From contig NZ_BMRO01000023.1 of assembly GCF_014648675.1 (NCBI RefSeq), positions 13,338 through 77,337 of the forward strand: a DNA stretch of 64,000 bases, read 5' to 3'. The notes under the pieces were generated by a model. That model ran no database searches. It was not told the DNA's origin and saw only the letters and a list, made by a program, of their open reading frames with translations. The DNA is from Actinomadura livida (GTDB lineage: Bacteria; Actinomycetota; Actinomycetes; Streptosporangiales; Streptosporangiaceae). The translations under genes were made by a program, and so were the position numbers. Numbering within the stretch: the first letter of the stretch is position 1; the number at the start of each line of letters is the position of its first letter. This document shows positions 34,343-42,648 of the stretch, piece after piece.

Positions 34343-34378
34343 GTGGCCCCGTTCCAAGAGCGGTGTGAACGGGGCCAC
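34343..34378. terminator. Bidirectional hairpin between dioxygenase and RibD-like genes
   Basis: GTGGCCCCGTTC and its exact complement GAACGGGGCCAC flank a 12-base loop between two converging genes. Outer CCGGCCG/CGGCCGG arms extend it. Confidence 0.75.
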
Positions 34379-34399
34379 GACCTCCCGGCCGGGGCGGGA

Positions 34400-35002
34400 T
34401 CAGCGGGCCCGGTCGTAGACGAGGGCCATCTCGCCCAGCTTGCCGGTCTCCTGGAAGGACAGCGTCCACCGCGTGGCGGGCAGGCCGTCCTCGAAGAGGC
34501 GCTGCCCGCCGCCCGCGATCTCCGGGAAGATCATCAGGTACAGCCGGTCGATCATGTCCGCCGCCAGCAGCGGCCGGATGATGCTGGCACTGGTGTTGAC
34601 GAGGATCTCGCCCTTCCCGGTGCCCTTCAGCTCGGCGACGACCTCCGCGGCGGGCGCGTTCACCAGGCGGGTGCGCTCCCAGGGCGCCTCGGTCAGGGTG
34701 GTCGAGAAGACCACCTTCTCCGTCGAGGTCAGCCACTGCGCGTACCCGCGGTCGCGCGGGTCGGCGTCGTCGTCCGCGGCGAGCGGGCCCCAGTACCCCA
34801 TGAACCCCTCGGCGTTGCCCCGGCCGAGGACCGCCGTCGTCGCGTCCTTGTGCAGCCGCCTCATGTGGTCCCTGGCGACCTCAGTGCTCACGTACGGGAC
34901 GAACGCCCCGAAGTCGCCCGGCCCGCCGGCGCCGTGGATGCGCCCGTCGAGGCTGAGGCTCATGTTGGCGGTCACCCTGCGGCCGTCAGTCGTCTCGCTC
35001 AT
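34400..35002 (-). CDS. Dihydrofolate-reductase-like (RibD C-terminal) family protein, copy 3
   Basis: The 200-residue protein has VTANMSLSLDGRIHGAGG, TAVLGRGNAEGFMGYW and a GEILVNTSASIIRPLL loop. These are the RibD_C signature, but with the usual Gly-Gly-Gly loop replaced. ATG 35002 follows AAGGAG and overlaps the end of the ArsR-SRPBCC gene by 17 bases, so the two are coupled. It differs clearly from the other two copies. Confidence 0.86.
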   Translation of the reverse strand: MSETTDGRRVTANMSLSLDGRIHGAGGPGDFGAFVPYVSTEVARDHMRRLHKDATTAVLGRGNAEGFMGYWGPLAADDDADPRDRGYAQWLTSTEKVVFSTTLTEAPWERTRLVNAPAAEVVAELKGTGKGEILVNTSASIIRPLLAADMIDRLYLMIFPEIAGGGQRLFEDGLPATRWTLSFQETGKLGEMALVYDRAR

Positions 35003-35855
35003 CTCGTTCTCCTTGTGTGGTTGAAGTGCTAGCGCCGGGCGCTTCCGCGGCGATCGCGGCCACGAGCCGGTCGAGGCTCTGCCCGAAGCCGATCTCGATG
35101 CCCGCGACGAAGTCCGCGGAATCGACCGTGCTGTCGGTGATCCGGTAATGGACGTGCAGCTCGGTGCCGTCCCCGTCCGGCCGGAGGCCGATGTCGACGC
35201 GGGAGGTGAAGGCGGGACCGCCCGCGGGGAGGAGGGGGCTGAGCCGGTAGGCCAGGCGCTCGGCGGGGCGGACGTCCTCGACGACCCCCTCCGCGCGGCC
35301 CGCGACCGGATCGGAGCCGTCGACGTCCTCGGCGTCGCGGTACTCCTGGACGATCCGCCCGCCCGGCCGCGCCTCGAAGACGAGCTCGGAGACGCGCAGG
35401 TCGTCGGGCGTCCACCACCGGGCCAGCAGCCCGGCATCGGTCAGGTGGCGCCACACCTGCGCGGGGCGCCCCGCCAGTGACCGGGAGAACCGGAAGGCGC
35501 GGTCGTCGGCCCACCCCGGCCGCTGCGCGGCGAGCCGCTCCGCACCGAGGCTGAGCCCGTACCGGTCGAAGGTCTCGCGGGAGCCGCCGGCCTCGTCGGC
35601 GGTGTCGGCGAGCCGCCCGAGCTCGGCCGCGAGCTCCCGCAGCGGGCCCGGCCGCAACGCGTAGATGCGGCGCTGGCCGGTGCGCTGGGACGTCACCACG
35701 CCGGCCCGCTCCAGCGTCTGCAGGTGCTTGGTCGTCTGCGGCTGGCGCGCCCCGGCCAGCCGCGCGAGGACCCCGACCGAGCGCGGGCGCTCGGCCAGCA
35801 GGCACACGAGGCGCCAGCGGGCGGGATCGGCCAGTGCGGCCAGGAGGTCGTCCAT
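34986..35855 (-). CDS. ArsR-type regulator fused to an SRPBCC (AHSA1) domain
   Basis: The 289-residue protein has an ArsR winged helix (about residues 1-80, LADPARWRLVCLLAERPRSV, QPQTTKHLQTLERAG) with no metal-binding Cys set. A C-terminal AHSA1/SRPBCC pocket (about 115-280, RPAQVWRHLTDAGLLARWWTP) follows. The fusion suggests ligand-controlled DNA binding. ATG 35855 sits about 8 bases after the -10, so the mRNA is probably leaderless. A palindrome lies in the promoter. It is co-transcribed with the RibD-like gene, a common pairing in actinomycetes. Confidence 0.88.
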   Translation of the reverse strand: MDDLLAALADPARWRLVCLLAERPRSVGVLARLAGARQPQTTKHLQTLERAGVVTSQRTGQRRIYALRPGPLRELAAELGRLADTADEAGGSRETFDRYGLSLGAERLAAQRPGWADDRAFRFSRSLAGRPAQVWRHLTDAGLLARWWTPDDLRVSELVFEARPGGRIVQEYRDAEDVDGSDPVAGRAEGVVEDVRPAERLAYRLSPLLPAGGPAFTSRVDIGLRPDGDGTELHVHYRITDSTVDSADFVAGIEIGFGQSLDRLVAAIAAEAPGASTSTTQGERDERDD

Positions 35856-35862
35856 GTGGCGA

Positions 35863-35892
35863 AGTATTCTCGTCAACGAATATTCGTGTCAA
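35863..35892 (-). promoter_or_regulatory. Leaderless promoter with ArsR-type operator
   Basis: On the minus strand TTGACA (35892-35887) and AATACT (35868-35863) are 18 bases apart and end 7 bases before ATG 35855. The perfect 12-bp palindrome ACGAATATTCGT (35876-35887) lies in the spacer and should block RNA polymerase when bound. Confidence 0.6.
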
Positions 35893-35994
35893 GGAATAAT
35901 TAGAGACGTCCGCAGGCCCGATGATGCGGTGGGTCAAGCGCAGCAAGTGCCCGACTACGGCACGGGCAGGTCGGAGCCCGTCGTCAGGAAGCCC

Positions 35995-37230
35995 TCAGGA
36001 CAGCAGGTGGGCGTAGAGGCGGGCGTAGGCGGCCAGGGATGCGAGGTCCAGGACGTCGCAACGGGGATCTTCGGCGGACGGGCGGGAAGCGGGGCCGAGG
36101 CGGACGGTGTCGATGCCGTGGGCTCTGAGCGCTACCCCGTCCGTGGAGCCGGTCCAGCCGGTGATCGGGGGTGGGGCGGCGCCGAACTCCTTCTGCCAGG
36201 CCGTGCGGGCGGTACGGACGATCCAGGCGTTGGCGGGGGTCGCGGCGGCGGGGTGGATCTCGTCCACGTCCACTTCGATCGTGCAGGTGGCCAGGGGACC
36301 GTTCGCGCAGGCGGTCTCGACCTCGCTTCGCAGCGCACCCGCTATGACCTGCGGGTCGGCTTCGGGGACCGTCACCACGTAGATACCGGCCTCCAGCAGG
36401 GCCGGGAGGAGGTCGGGTTTGTCGGGGCGGCCCGCCGTGAGCGAGCCGATGCCGGCGGCCGGGCCGACCTGGGTGCCAGGGGCCTGATTGGAAGCGACGT
36501 AAGCCGCTCGCCAGCGTTCGACGGCCTCGATGACCGGGCCCGCGTGGGCGATGACCCCGCCGGGCGGGTCGGCCGACTCGCGAGCGAGCACGGCGCCGTG
36601 CCGGCCGACGACGCGCAGGCGCAGATAGAGGGCGCCGGGCTCCTCCCACAGGATCGTCGGCGGGCCGCCCTTGGCGACGATGGCGGCGGGCGGGCGCGGC
36701 TCTGTGGCGAGGTAGTGGTCGAGGCCGGTCGAGCGAGTGATTCCGCCGTGGCCGCGCAGCATGCTCCGGTGCGTTCCTGAACCGGCCAGGAGAAGGCGCG
36801 CGGGTATGCCGCGGGACGCGGCGGAGACGAAAGCGATCAAAGCGGCGGCGGCAGGAGCCCTAGCCACGCCCAGGCCGAACCCCGAGACCTCGGACGCCGT
36901 GACCTTCAGCGAAGGCGGCGCGTCCGCGCGGGCGGTGATGGGGCGGTCCTCGGCGGGGTCGCCGCTGAGCGACGTGTCCAGATGCGAGTAGAGCAGCACG
37001 CCGCGCGGATCGCCCGCCTGGAGGTTGGCGCCGCCCCCGCCGTACCGCTGGACGTCCCAGTCGATCCAGGGCCACCGCGCCGTGCACCAGGAGGCTAGGC
37101 GCACGGCGGCGGCGGCTTCGTGCCCGTACGGGGACGGGACGTCGGCCAGGACCTGGAGGGCGCGGACGATGTCCGCGTCCTCCGGTGCCCTGCTCAGAAA
37201 CGGCCCCAGTCGTCGGCGGCCGGGCGCCAC
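35995..37230 (-). CDS. M20-family zinc peptidase/deacylase
   Basis: The product of about 411 residues has the M20-like LYSHLDTS motif (His-x-Asp metal ligands), a PAAIVAKGGPPTILWEEPGA segment and a late GWTGSTDGVALRAHGIDTV. This fits a zinc aminoacylase or deacetylase such as those related to ArgE. The start is uncertain. GTG 37230 overlaps the ring-cleavage gene by 37 bases and has no clear ribosome site, and CTG or a later GTG is possible. It follows that gene in the Rieske operon and may remove an acyl or amino-acid group from the substrate. Confidence 0.72.
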   Translation of the reverse strand: MAPGRRRLGPFLSRAPEDADIVRALQVLADVPSPYGHEAAAAVRLASWCTARWPWIDWDVQRYGGGGANLQAGDPRGVLLYSHLDTSLSGDPAEDRPITARADAPPSLKVTASEVSGFGLGVARAPAAAALIAFVSAASRGIPARLLLAGSGTHRSMLRGHGGITRSTGLDHYLATEPRPPAAIVAKGGPPTILWEEPGALYLRLRVVGRHGAVLARESADPPGGVIAHAGPVIEAVERWRAAYVASNQAPGTQVGPAAGIGSLTAGRPDKPDLLPALLEAGIYVVTVPEADPQVIAGALRSEVETACANGPLATCTIEVDVDEIHPAAATPANAWIVRTARTAWQKEFGAAPPPITGWTGSTDGVALRAHGIDTVRLGPASRPSAEDPRCDVLDLASLAAYARLYAHLLS

Positions 37231-38372
37231 ACGTCGATGTTGCGCGGGTCCGGCGGCATCCGGCGGGGGCGGTGCGTCTCGTGCTCCTCCGGCGTGAACA
37301 CGCGGTGCCGGTCGCACAGCTCGTAGCGGGGGCCGTGCAGCGGCTCGTGCATGTAGAACGCGATGGACGTCGACGCCGAGTGGTTCACCAGGTCCGACGC
37401 GATCGGCTCGCCCTTGTACAGGGCGCGGGCCCGGAAGCGCATGACGTGGTCGAGGCTCTTCGTCGCGAAGCACAGGTGCGCGACGTAGTGCTCCTTGTTG
37501 TTCTGCAGCGCGAGGCTGTGGTGGTAGCGGTCCTCGCAGCGCAGGAACGTGGTGGAGCCGACGATCTCGTCCGACGGCAGGAAGCCCAGCACCTTGGTGT
37601 AGAACTCCAGCGACTCCTCGTACTTCGTCGTCGCGATGAACGGGTGGACGAGGTCGACCGGGCGCAGGTCCGTGACCGGCGGCTCGGCGTACTCCAGGAA
37701 GCCGGTGAACAGCTCCACGATCAGCCCGTCGGGGTCGCGCACCGCGAAGCCGTCCGCGCACAGGTCCTTCTGCCGGTCCTGCAGTTCGAGGATCTCGTGG
37801 CCGGCGTCGGCGACCCGCTTGCGCAGGTCGGCGAGGACCTCGTCGCTCTCGACGCTGTAGCCGATCGCGACGGTGTGCCCCACCTCATGCTGGGGCGCGC
37901 TGATCAGCTCGATCGAGTGGTGCTCGATGTCGGTCCGCAGGTAGGCGTACTCGTCGGTGCGCTGTTCGAGCTGGAGGCCCACGTGGTACTGGAGGAAGTC
38001 GATCGTGCGGTCCATGTCGGGGACCTCGATGCGGGCGTACTCCATCCCGTACGGGCCGCGCGGCCGCCCCGGCTTGGCCGGGATCTCGTAGGTGACGATG
38101 ATGTGGTCGTCCATGATCGGGCGCCACCGCTCCCGGACGAACCGCTCGTGCGACTCGCTCTCCAGGTAGGCGTTCAGGTCCGCCCGGGTGTCGAACTTCA
38201 CCGAGAAGGCGTGGGTGTACCTGTCGCTGCGGGTGCTGATGTTGGGCCCGAGCGAAAAGTCGCGCATGGCCGGGTAGCGCTTCGGGAACGTGCGCAGCTC
38301 CGCGAGGATGGACTCGACGGCCTCCGCCGGCGCGTCCTCGCGGAACCGGAACGCGAGGTTGTGTTGGATCAT
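37194..38372 (-). CDS. Extradiol-type ring-cleavage dioxygenase (VOC) with N-terminal Dabb domain
   Basis: The 392-residue protein has an N-terminal Dabb (stress-responsive alpha/beta barrel) domain (about residues 1-100) and two VOC modules (about 110-225 and 238-365). In the second module His243, His299 and Glu351 (GPRYELCDRH) provide the 2-His-1-carboxylate iron site of type I extradiol dioxygenases, and the first module lacks it, as usual. It should open a catechol-like ring. The Dabb fusion is unusual. ATG 38372 follows the beta-subunit stop by 10 bases. Confidence 0.82.
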   Translation of the reverse strand: MIQHNLAFRFREDAPAEAVESILAELRTFPKRYPAMRDFSLGPNISTRSDRYTHAFSVKFDTRADLNAYLESESHERFVRERWRPIMDDHIIVTYEIPAKPGRPRGPYGMEYARIEVPDMDRTIDFLQYHVGLQLEQRTDEYAYLRTDIEHHSIELISAPQHEVGHTVAIGYSVESDEVLADLRKRVADAGHEILELQDRQKDLCADGFAVRDPDGLIVELFTGFLEYAEPPVTDLRPVDLVHPFIATTKYEESLEFYTKVLGFLPSDEIVGSTTFLRCEDRYHHSLALQNNKEHYVAHLCFATKSLDHVMRFRARALYKGEPIASDLVNHSASTSIAFYMHEPLHGPRYELCDRHRVFTPEEHETHRPRRMPPDPRNIDVWRPAADDWGRF

Positions 38373-38382
38373 CAGGGTTTCC

Positions 38383-38886
38383 TCAGAGGATGAAGCTCAG
38401 CCGGGCGCCGGCGGTCAGGTGTTCGTGGCCGAGGACCGCCCGGCGCCGCCGGAAGCGCAGGCCCTCGTCGCCCGGGACGAGCAGGTGGTCGTACCGCCCC
38501 ACGTAGGCGTCGAACTCCCCGTCGCGGGCCCGGTGGACGATGAAGGACGCCGTGACCCGGAGCAGGCCCGGCTCGTCGGCCTCGCGCAGCCGCACATTGG
38601 AGATCATCCGGTGCGTGCGCGACGGCGGGTTCTCCGCGTGCGCCTTGCGCGACTTGAGCCGCTTGACGCGGGCGCGCAACAGGTCCCAGTCGTCGGTGAC
38701 GAACGAGCCGGACTCGAAGAACGACTCGCCCTTCCAGTCGGTGGCGGGCACCTCGAACCGGGCGCCGGGCTCGAACAGGGCGAGCCAGTCGTCGTACTTC
38801 CAGGCGTCCAGGATCTCCGCCTCGTCGTAGAGGAAGTCCTCCACGTCGGCGCGGGTGATCTCGCGGCCGCCGATGAGTGCCGTCAT
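38383..38886 (-). CDS. Ring-hydroxylating dioxygenase beta subunit
   Basis: The 167-residue protein has the cystatin/NTF2-like fold of dioxygenase small subunits: AEILDAWKYDDWLALFEP, then VPATDW, and NPPSRTHRMISNVRL leading to the DAYVGRYDHLL strand. It has no metal site and supports the alpha-subunit trimer. Its ATG overlaps the alpha-subunit stop by 4 bases (ATGA). Confidence 0.88.
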   Translation of the reverse strand: MTALIGGREITRADVEDFLYDEAEILDAWKYDDWLALFEPGARFEVPATDWKGESFFESGSFVTDDWDLLRARVKRLKSRKAHAENPPSRTHRMISNVRLREADEPGLLRVTASFIVHRARDGEFDAYVGRYDHLLVPGDEGLRFRRRRAVLGHEHLTAGARLSFIL

Positions 38887-40241
38887 CGCACGTTCCTCCC
38901 CTCAAGGAAGCGCTCGGGACGGTCTCCGCTGACCGCCAGGCCGTCCTCGACGCCGAGCGCGTCGACCCAGTGCCGCCAGAAGCCGCGCATCGCGCCCTCG
39001 TCGATGGAGCGGCCCTGGACGCCCTTGACCTCGTCGACCATGCCGCGGGACATGTCGCTGTAGTCCATCCCGGGGCGGGTGTCGGCGGCGGTGGCCTCGA
39101 TGCCCCGCTGGACCGCCTCGTACGCCTCGATGTCGTCGGGCGTGGCGAGCCCGCCGGGGCCGACGAAGCTGACCATCGTCTTCATCCGCAGCGCGCGGGT
39201 GTCGGCGTCCTCGCCGCGCGGGGCGAGCTGCCAGGCGCGGACGTCGGTGCGGTCGGCCGCGACCGGTTCGAGCTGGCGGATCGACAGCCCTTCGAGGTCG
39301 AACAGCAGCAGGTTCGGCCAGACGAACAGGATGTGGCTCTCGTCGGCGACGTAGCGGGCGCGCTCGGGGCCGAGGCGGCGGTCCATCTCGGCGCGGTGCG
39401 CCTCGGTGCGGACCTTCTCGTCCTCGCCGAAGCGCGGCTCCCACAGCATGCTGATGCGGCCGCCGTGCCCGGTGAGGACGAGCAGGCTGTGGCCGTTGCC
39501 GAGGTTGTAGGCGTACTGGTCGTCGTCGGTGACGGCGAAGCCGGTCTCGCGCAGGTAGCCGACGAAGGTGTTGTGCGTGGGCGAGAAGTGGTAGCCGTCC
39601 ATGGCGTTCTCGACGCCGAGCTTCCAGTTGCCGCGCACCCCGTACATCTGCGTGCCGGGCAGGACCTCCATGCCGGCCTCGTGCTGCTGGGAGATCATCG
39701 TCATGTAGTCCGCGGCGTCGCCGAGGTACTCCAGCAGCGGCGGGACGTCCGGGTCGAACGAGACGAACACGAAGCCCTCGTGGCTCTCCAGCCGGGGGAC
39801 GGCGCGCAGCCGCATCGAGTCGAGGAAGCCCTCGCCGGCGGCCTCGTAGGCGTCCTTGCCGGGGATGGCGGCCACGTCACCGCTGTTGCGGAACGTCCAC
39901 GCGTGGTAGAAGCACTGGAACAGCTTGGTGGATCCCTCGCGCTCGCGGCACAGGATGGTGCCGCGGTGCGGGCAGGAGTTGAGCCACGCCTGGATGTCGC
40001 CGTCGGCGTCCCGGCAGAAGATCAGCGGCCGGCCGCCGAGCGTTCGCGTCTTGAAGTCGTTGGGCGTGGCGACTTCCGTCTCATGGCCCAGGTACAGCCA
40101 TGTGCGCGCCCATATCCGGTCGCGCTCCGCCTGGAAGACCTCTTCCGAGCGGTACGCGACCCGATTCACGCGGAAAGTCAGCGCGTCCCAGTCCTCGACG
40201 ACCAGCCGCCCCGGAAGTCCCGTGCCATCCGGTCCGGGCAT
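38883..40241 (-). CDS. Rieske ring-hydroxylating dioxygenase alpha subunit
   Basis: The 452-residue protein binds a Rieske [2Fe-2S] cluster through Cys90-x-His92 and Cys110-x2-His113. Its mononuclear iron is bound through a DGYHFSPTH motif (His-x4-His) and a late Asp. Activity on an aromatic ring is expected, with electrons from a reductase not adjacent here. ATG 40241 is chosen for GGAG 4 bases before it, and the upstream in-frame ATG 40280 lies within about 30 bases of the probable transcription start. It is the first gene of the Rieske operon under the operator at 40289. Confidence 0.9.
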   Translation of the reverse strand: MPGPDGTGLPGRLVVEDWDALTFRVNRVAYRSEEVFQAERDRIWARTWLYLGHETEVATPNDFKTRTLGGRPLIFCRDADGDIQAWLNSCPHRGTILCREREGSTKLFQCFYHAWTFRNSGDVAAIPGKDAYEAAGEGFLDSMRLRAVPRLESHEGFVFVSFDPDVPPLLEYLGDAADYMTMISQQHEAGMEVLPGTQMYGVRGNWKLGVENAMDGYHFSPTHNTFVGYLRETGFAVTDDDQYAYNLGNGHSLLVLTGHGGRISMLWEPRFGEDEKVRTEAHRAEMDRRLGPERARYVADESHILFVWPNLLLFDLEGLSIRQLEPVAADRTDVRAWQLAPRGEDADTRALRMKTMVSFVGPGGLATPDDIEAYEAVQRGIEATAADTRPGMDYSDMSRGMVDEVKGVQGRSIDEGAMRGFWRHWVDALGVEDGLAVSGDRPERFLEGRNVR

Positions 40242-40288
40242 CGGGCTCCACCCCCTTCCACGCCGCTTCGTCAGCAGCATCGTTCAAC

Positions 40289-40311
40289 AATTCGAGATAC
40301 CATCTCGCATC
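40289..40311. promoter_or_regulatory. IclR-cluster operator, site 2
   Basis: AATTCGAGA and TCTCGCATC flank TACCA, about 48 bases before the Rieske alpha start. On the minus strand a TTGACA (40347-40342) with a weak -10 places the transcription start near or within this dyad, so binding here should repress. Confidence 0.6.
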
Positions 40312-40593
40312 GTGTACAGACTTCACCAGTCTCGCTCGTCATGTCAAGGGGCTGTACGGATGGATCGCAACCGGCTTGACTAGGAGCGTCACGTTCATCA
40401 TGATTGCGTCTCGCAGTGAGAGATGGCGTGCGGTAAAGCTACTACTACGTTACGTGCTGGGCGCTTTACCCATTGGTGTTGCGAATGACCCGCCATGCCG
40501 CTCTCGCTCGTGATGAGATGGCGTGTCATGCCGCCACGGAGCCGCCGCACGGCACACGAAGCGGCCGGTGGCCCGGGCAGAAGCGAGGAACGG
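40312..40593. other. Divergent regulatory region between Rieske operon and IclR gene
   Basis: No gene. It holds a TTGACA for the Rieske operon on the minus strand and a TTGACT at about 40376-40381 toward the IclR gene. An 8-bp inverted repeat GGTAAAGC (40432-40439) / GCTTTACC (40463-40470) is also present. Outward-facing TCTCGC...GAGATGGCGTG elements near 40410-40430 and 40503-40522 resemble half sites of the cluster operator. Confidence 0.45.
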
Positions 40594-41382
40594 ATGGCGA
40601 CGAGGACCGCACGAGACACCACGGCCGAGAGCTCCTCTTCGATCCAGACGGTGCAGCGCGCCGCGCTGATCCTGGACTCGTTCACGGTGAGCCGGCCGCA
40701 TCTGAGCCTGAACGAGATCACCGCCCGGCTCGGCGCCAGCAAGGCGACCGCGCACCGGTACACCAAGGCGCTCCGGGCCGCGAACCTGCTCCGGTACGAC
40801 GACCGCACCGCGCTGTACTCCCTCGGCCCGCAGGTGCTCACGCTCGCCGCCGCGGCCCGCGCCGCGCTGCCGATCGTGACCGCCGCCGAACCGTACATGG
40901 ACCGGCTCGTCCAGCTCGCCGGGCAGACCGTCGTGCTGAGCATCTGGGACGGCGAGTCCCCCACGGTCGTGCGCTCGGCCGACAACACCGACCACCTGAT
41001 CCGCATCAGCGTCCGCGTCGGGTCGCGGCTCGACCTGGCGACCTCCGCGCAGGGCCGGGTGTTCTGCGCGTATCTCCCGCCCGACCAGGTGCCGGCGCTG
41101 GGCAAGCTGCTGCGCCGCGCCCCGGAGCTGCGCGCGGAGCTCGACTGGATCCGCGAGCACGGGCTGTCGGTCAACTCGCCGTCCGAGAACGGCCTGCACA
41201 CCATCGCCGCGCCCGTCTTCGAGGGGGACGCGATCATCGCCACGATGGCGATCGTCGGCACCTCGGTGGACGTCCCGCGCCAGGCCGACTCGCCGATGGC
41301 CGAGGCGCTGCTGGAGATCACCCGGGACCTGTCGCAGCGGCTCGGCAACAACGGCGTACCGCACGCCGAGGCCGCCGGCTGA
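40594..41382 (+). CDS. IclR family transcriptional regulator
   Basis: The 262-residue protein has an N-terminal winged helix (about residues 14-75, SLNEITARLGASKATAHRYTKALRAANLL). The C-terminal IclR effector domain (about 85-250) contains RVGSRLDLATSAQGRVFCAYL and ENGLHTIAAPVFEG. IclR proteins act on nearby catabolic operons with a pathway intermediate as ligand. GAGGAA precedes ATG 40594. Its location in the middle of the cluster and the repeated dyads nearby make it the candidate master regulator. Confidence 0.9.
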   Translation: MATRTARDTTAESSSSIQTVQRAALILDSFTVSRPHLSLNEITARLGASKATAHRYTKALRAANLLRYDDRTALYSLGPQVLTLAAAARAALPIVTAAEPYMDRLVQLAGQTVVLSIWDGESPTVVRSADNTDHLIRISVRVGSRLDLATSAQGRVFCAYLPPDQVPALGKLLRRAPELRAELDWIREHGLSVNSPSENGLHTIAAPVFEGDAIIATMAIVGTSVDVPRQADSPMAEALLEITRDLSQRLGNNGVPHAEAAG

Positions 41383-41413
41383 CACTCCGCCGGATGGGCG
41401 GGACCACGGAGTC

Positions 41414-41459
41414 GCGGCGCACCGCCCCCTGCCGGGGTCTCGCGGGGGCGGCGCGCCGC
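41414..41459. terminator. GC-rich hairpin between IclR and cupin genes
   Basis: GCGGCGC...GCGCCGC and inner GCCCCC/GGGGGC arms form an interrupted stem in the 88-base gap between the converging IclR and cupin genes. Confidence 0.6.
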
Positions 41460-41470
41460 GGGCGAACCTC

Positions 41471-41860
41471 TCAGGAGAGGTCGTCCAGGTAGGTCAGCGA
41501 CTTCGCGAAGTCCGCGCGGGGCGGCACGAAGATGTCGATGTTGACGCACGGCTCTTCCAGCGGCTCGATGTAGTGCTCGGCTCCCGCGGGCACCAGCAGG
41601 AACGTCCCGGCCGTCATCTCGTGCGGGACGCCCTCGACGTAGTAGTTGCAGCGCCCCTCGGAGATGTAGACGAGCTGGTCGAAGTCGTCGTGGCTGTGCG
41701 GGTTGAGGTCCATGCCGACGTCGAGGGTGTGGTGGGCGACCATCACCTCGTCGGTGGAGTAGACCCGGCGCCGCACCCCCTTGCGCAGCTCGGTCTCCGG
41801 CATGTCGGCCCAGCCGATCACCCTGTTGTAGAGCTTGGCGTTGCGGCCCTCGTCGGTCAT
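41471..41860 (-). CDS. Cupin-domain protein
   Basis: The 129-residue protein is a single cupin barrel with a metal motif: NPHSHDDFDQLVYISEG gives two His and an acidic residue, and GAEHYIEP supplies the third His. It may bind iron or another metal and act as a dioxygenase, isomerase or sensor. ATG 41860 overlaps the aldolase stop (ATGA). Its operon position after aldolase and hydrolase suggests a late pathway step. Confidence 0.85.
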   Translation of the reverse strand: MTDEGRNAKLYNRVIGWADMPETELRKGVRRRVYSTDEVMVAHHTLDVGMDLNPHSHDDFDQLVYISEGRCNYYVEGVPHEMTAGTFLLVPAGAEHYIEPLEEPCVNIDIFVPPRADFAKSLTYLDDLS

Positions 41861-42648
41861 GCGTTCCCCTCTCGGCCGGCCGCCGCTTCCAGTCCGGCGG
41901 CCAGAATCTGCAGGTCAGAGCCCGTCACCAGGTAGCGCGCGGCGGCCATCCCGTGCCCGTCCGCGGCGGCGGGGGACGGGACCCAGCCGCCGAACGCGAT
42001 GCCCTGCCGTCCGGCGGCCTCCCGGATCTCGGTGACGGCCGCGCGCAGCTCGGCTCCGCCCGGGGCGGCGCCCAGGCTGACCGCGAGGTCGGTGCCGCCG
42101 ACGAAGACGACGTCCAGTTCGCCGGTCACCGCGTCCCAGGAGTCGCCGCCCCGCCACCAGGGGGTCTCGATCTGGCCGACGAGCAGCGGCGGGTCGGCGC
42201 GTTCGGCGGCCAGGAACGCCGCCAGACCGCCGGACGAGCGCAGCCCGAACCCGGCGGCCCGGTTGGCGAGGCTGACCGACCGGGCCCCGTCGGGCGCGAA
42301 CCGCGTGGCCCGGACGAGCGCGCGGGCCTGCGCCGCCGAGCCCAGCATGGACAGCTGCAGCCCGGCGGCGCCGTTCTCCAGCAGGCGGCAGATCAGCGGC
42401 GCGTCGACCTCCGGGATCCGGACGAGCGCCGGCAGCCCGCAGCGCTCGGCGTGCCGGACGAGCCCGATGGCCTCCGCCTCGGTCAGCGTGGAGTGCTCCA
42501 GGTCGACGACGACGAAGTCGAAGCCGGCGAGGCCGCAGACCTCCACCACGTCCGGCGCGGGCAGCTTGACGAAGGTCCCGGTGACCCGGGTGCCCGCCTT
42601 CAGCGCCGCCCGCAGCCGGGCCCGCGGCGAACCCTGTGAAGCCGTCAT
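41857..42648 (-). CDS. HpcH/HpaI-family aldolase/citrate lyase-like
   Basis: The 263-residue TIM-barrel protein has VTGTFVKLPAPDVVEVCGLAGFDFVVVDLEHS, the Mg-binding Glu in LVGQIETP and Asp in a GGTDLAVSLGA motif. The family splits 4-hydroxy-2-oxo acids to pyruvate plus an aldehyde. In meta-cleavage pathways this is the last step, which fits the cluster. ATG 42648 overlaps the amidohydrolase stop by 4 bases and is preferred to ATG 42660. Confidence 0.86.
   Translation of the reverse strand: MTASQGSPRARLRAALKAGTRVTGTFVKLPAPDVVEVCGLAGFDFVVVDLEHSTLTEAEAIGLVRHAERCGLPALVRIPEVDAPLICRLLENGAAGLQLSMLGSAAQARALVRATRFAPDGARSVSLANRAAGFGLRSSGGLAAFLAAERADPPLLVGQIETPWWRGGDSWDAVTGELDVVFVGGTDLAVSLGAAPGGAELRAAVTEIREAAGRQGIAFGGWVPSPAAADGHGMAAARYLVTGSDLQILAAGLEAAAGREGNA

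Noticed and set aside
40399..40530. Two TCTCGC...GAGATGGCGTG elements near the IclR start as full operators
   Set aside because: Orientation is outward and spacing differs (5 and 7 bases), so they do not fit the 9-5-9 pattern. They are kept only as half-site-like.
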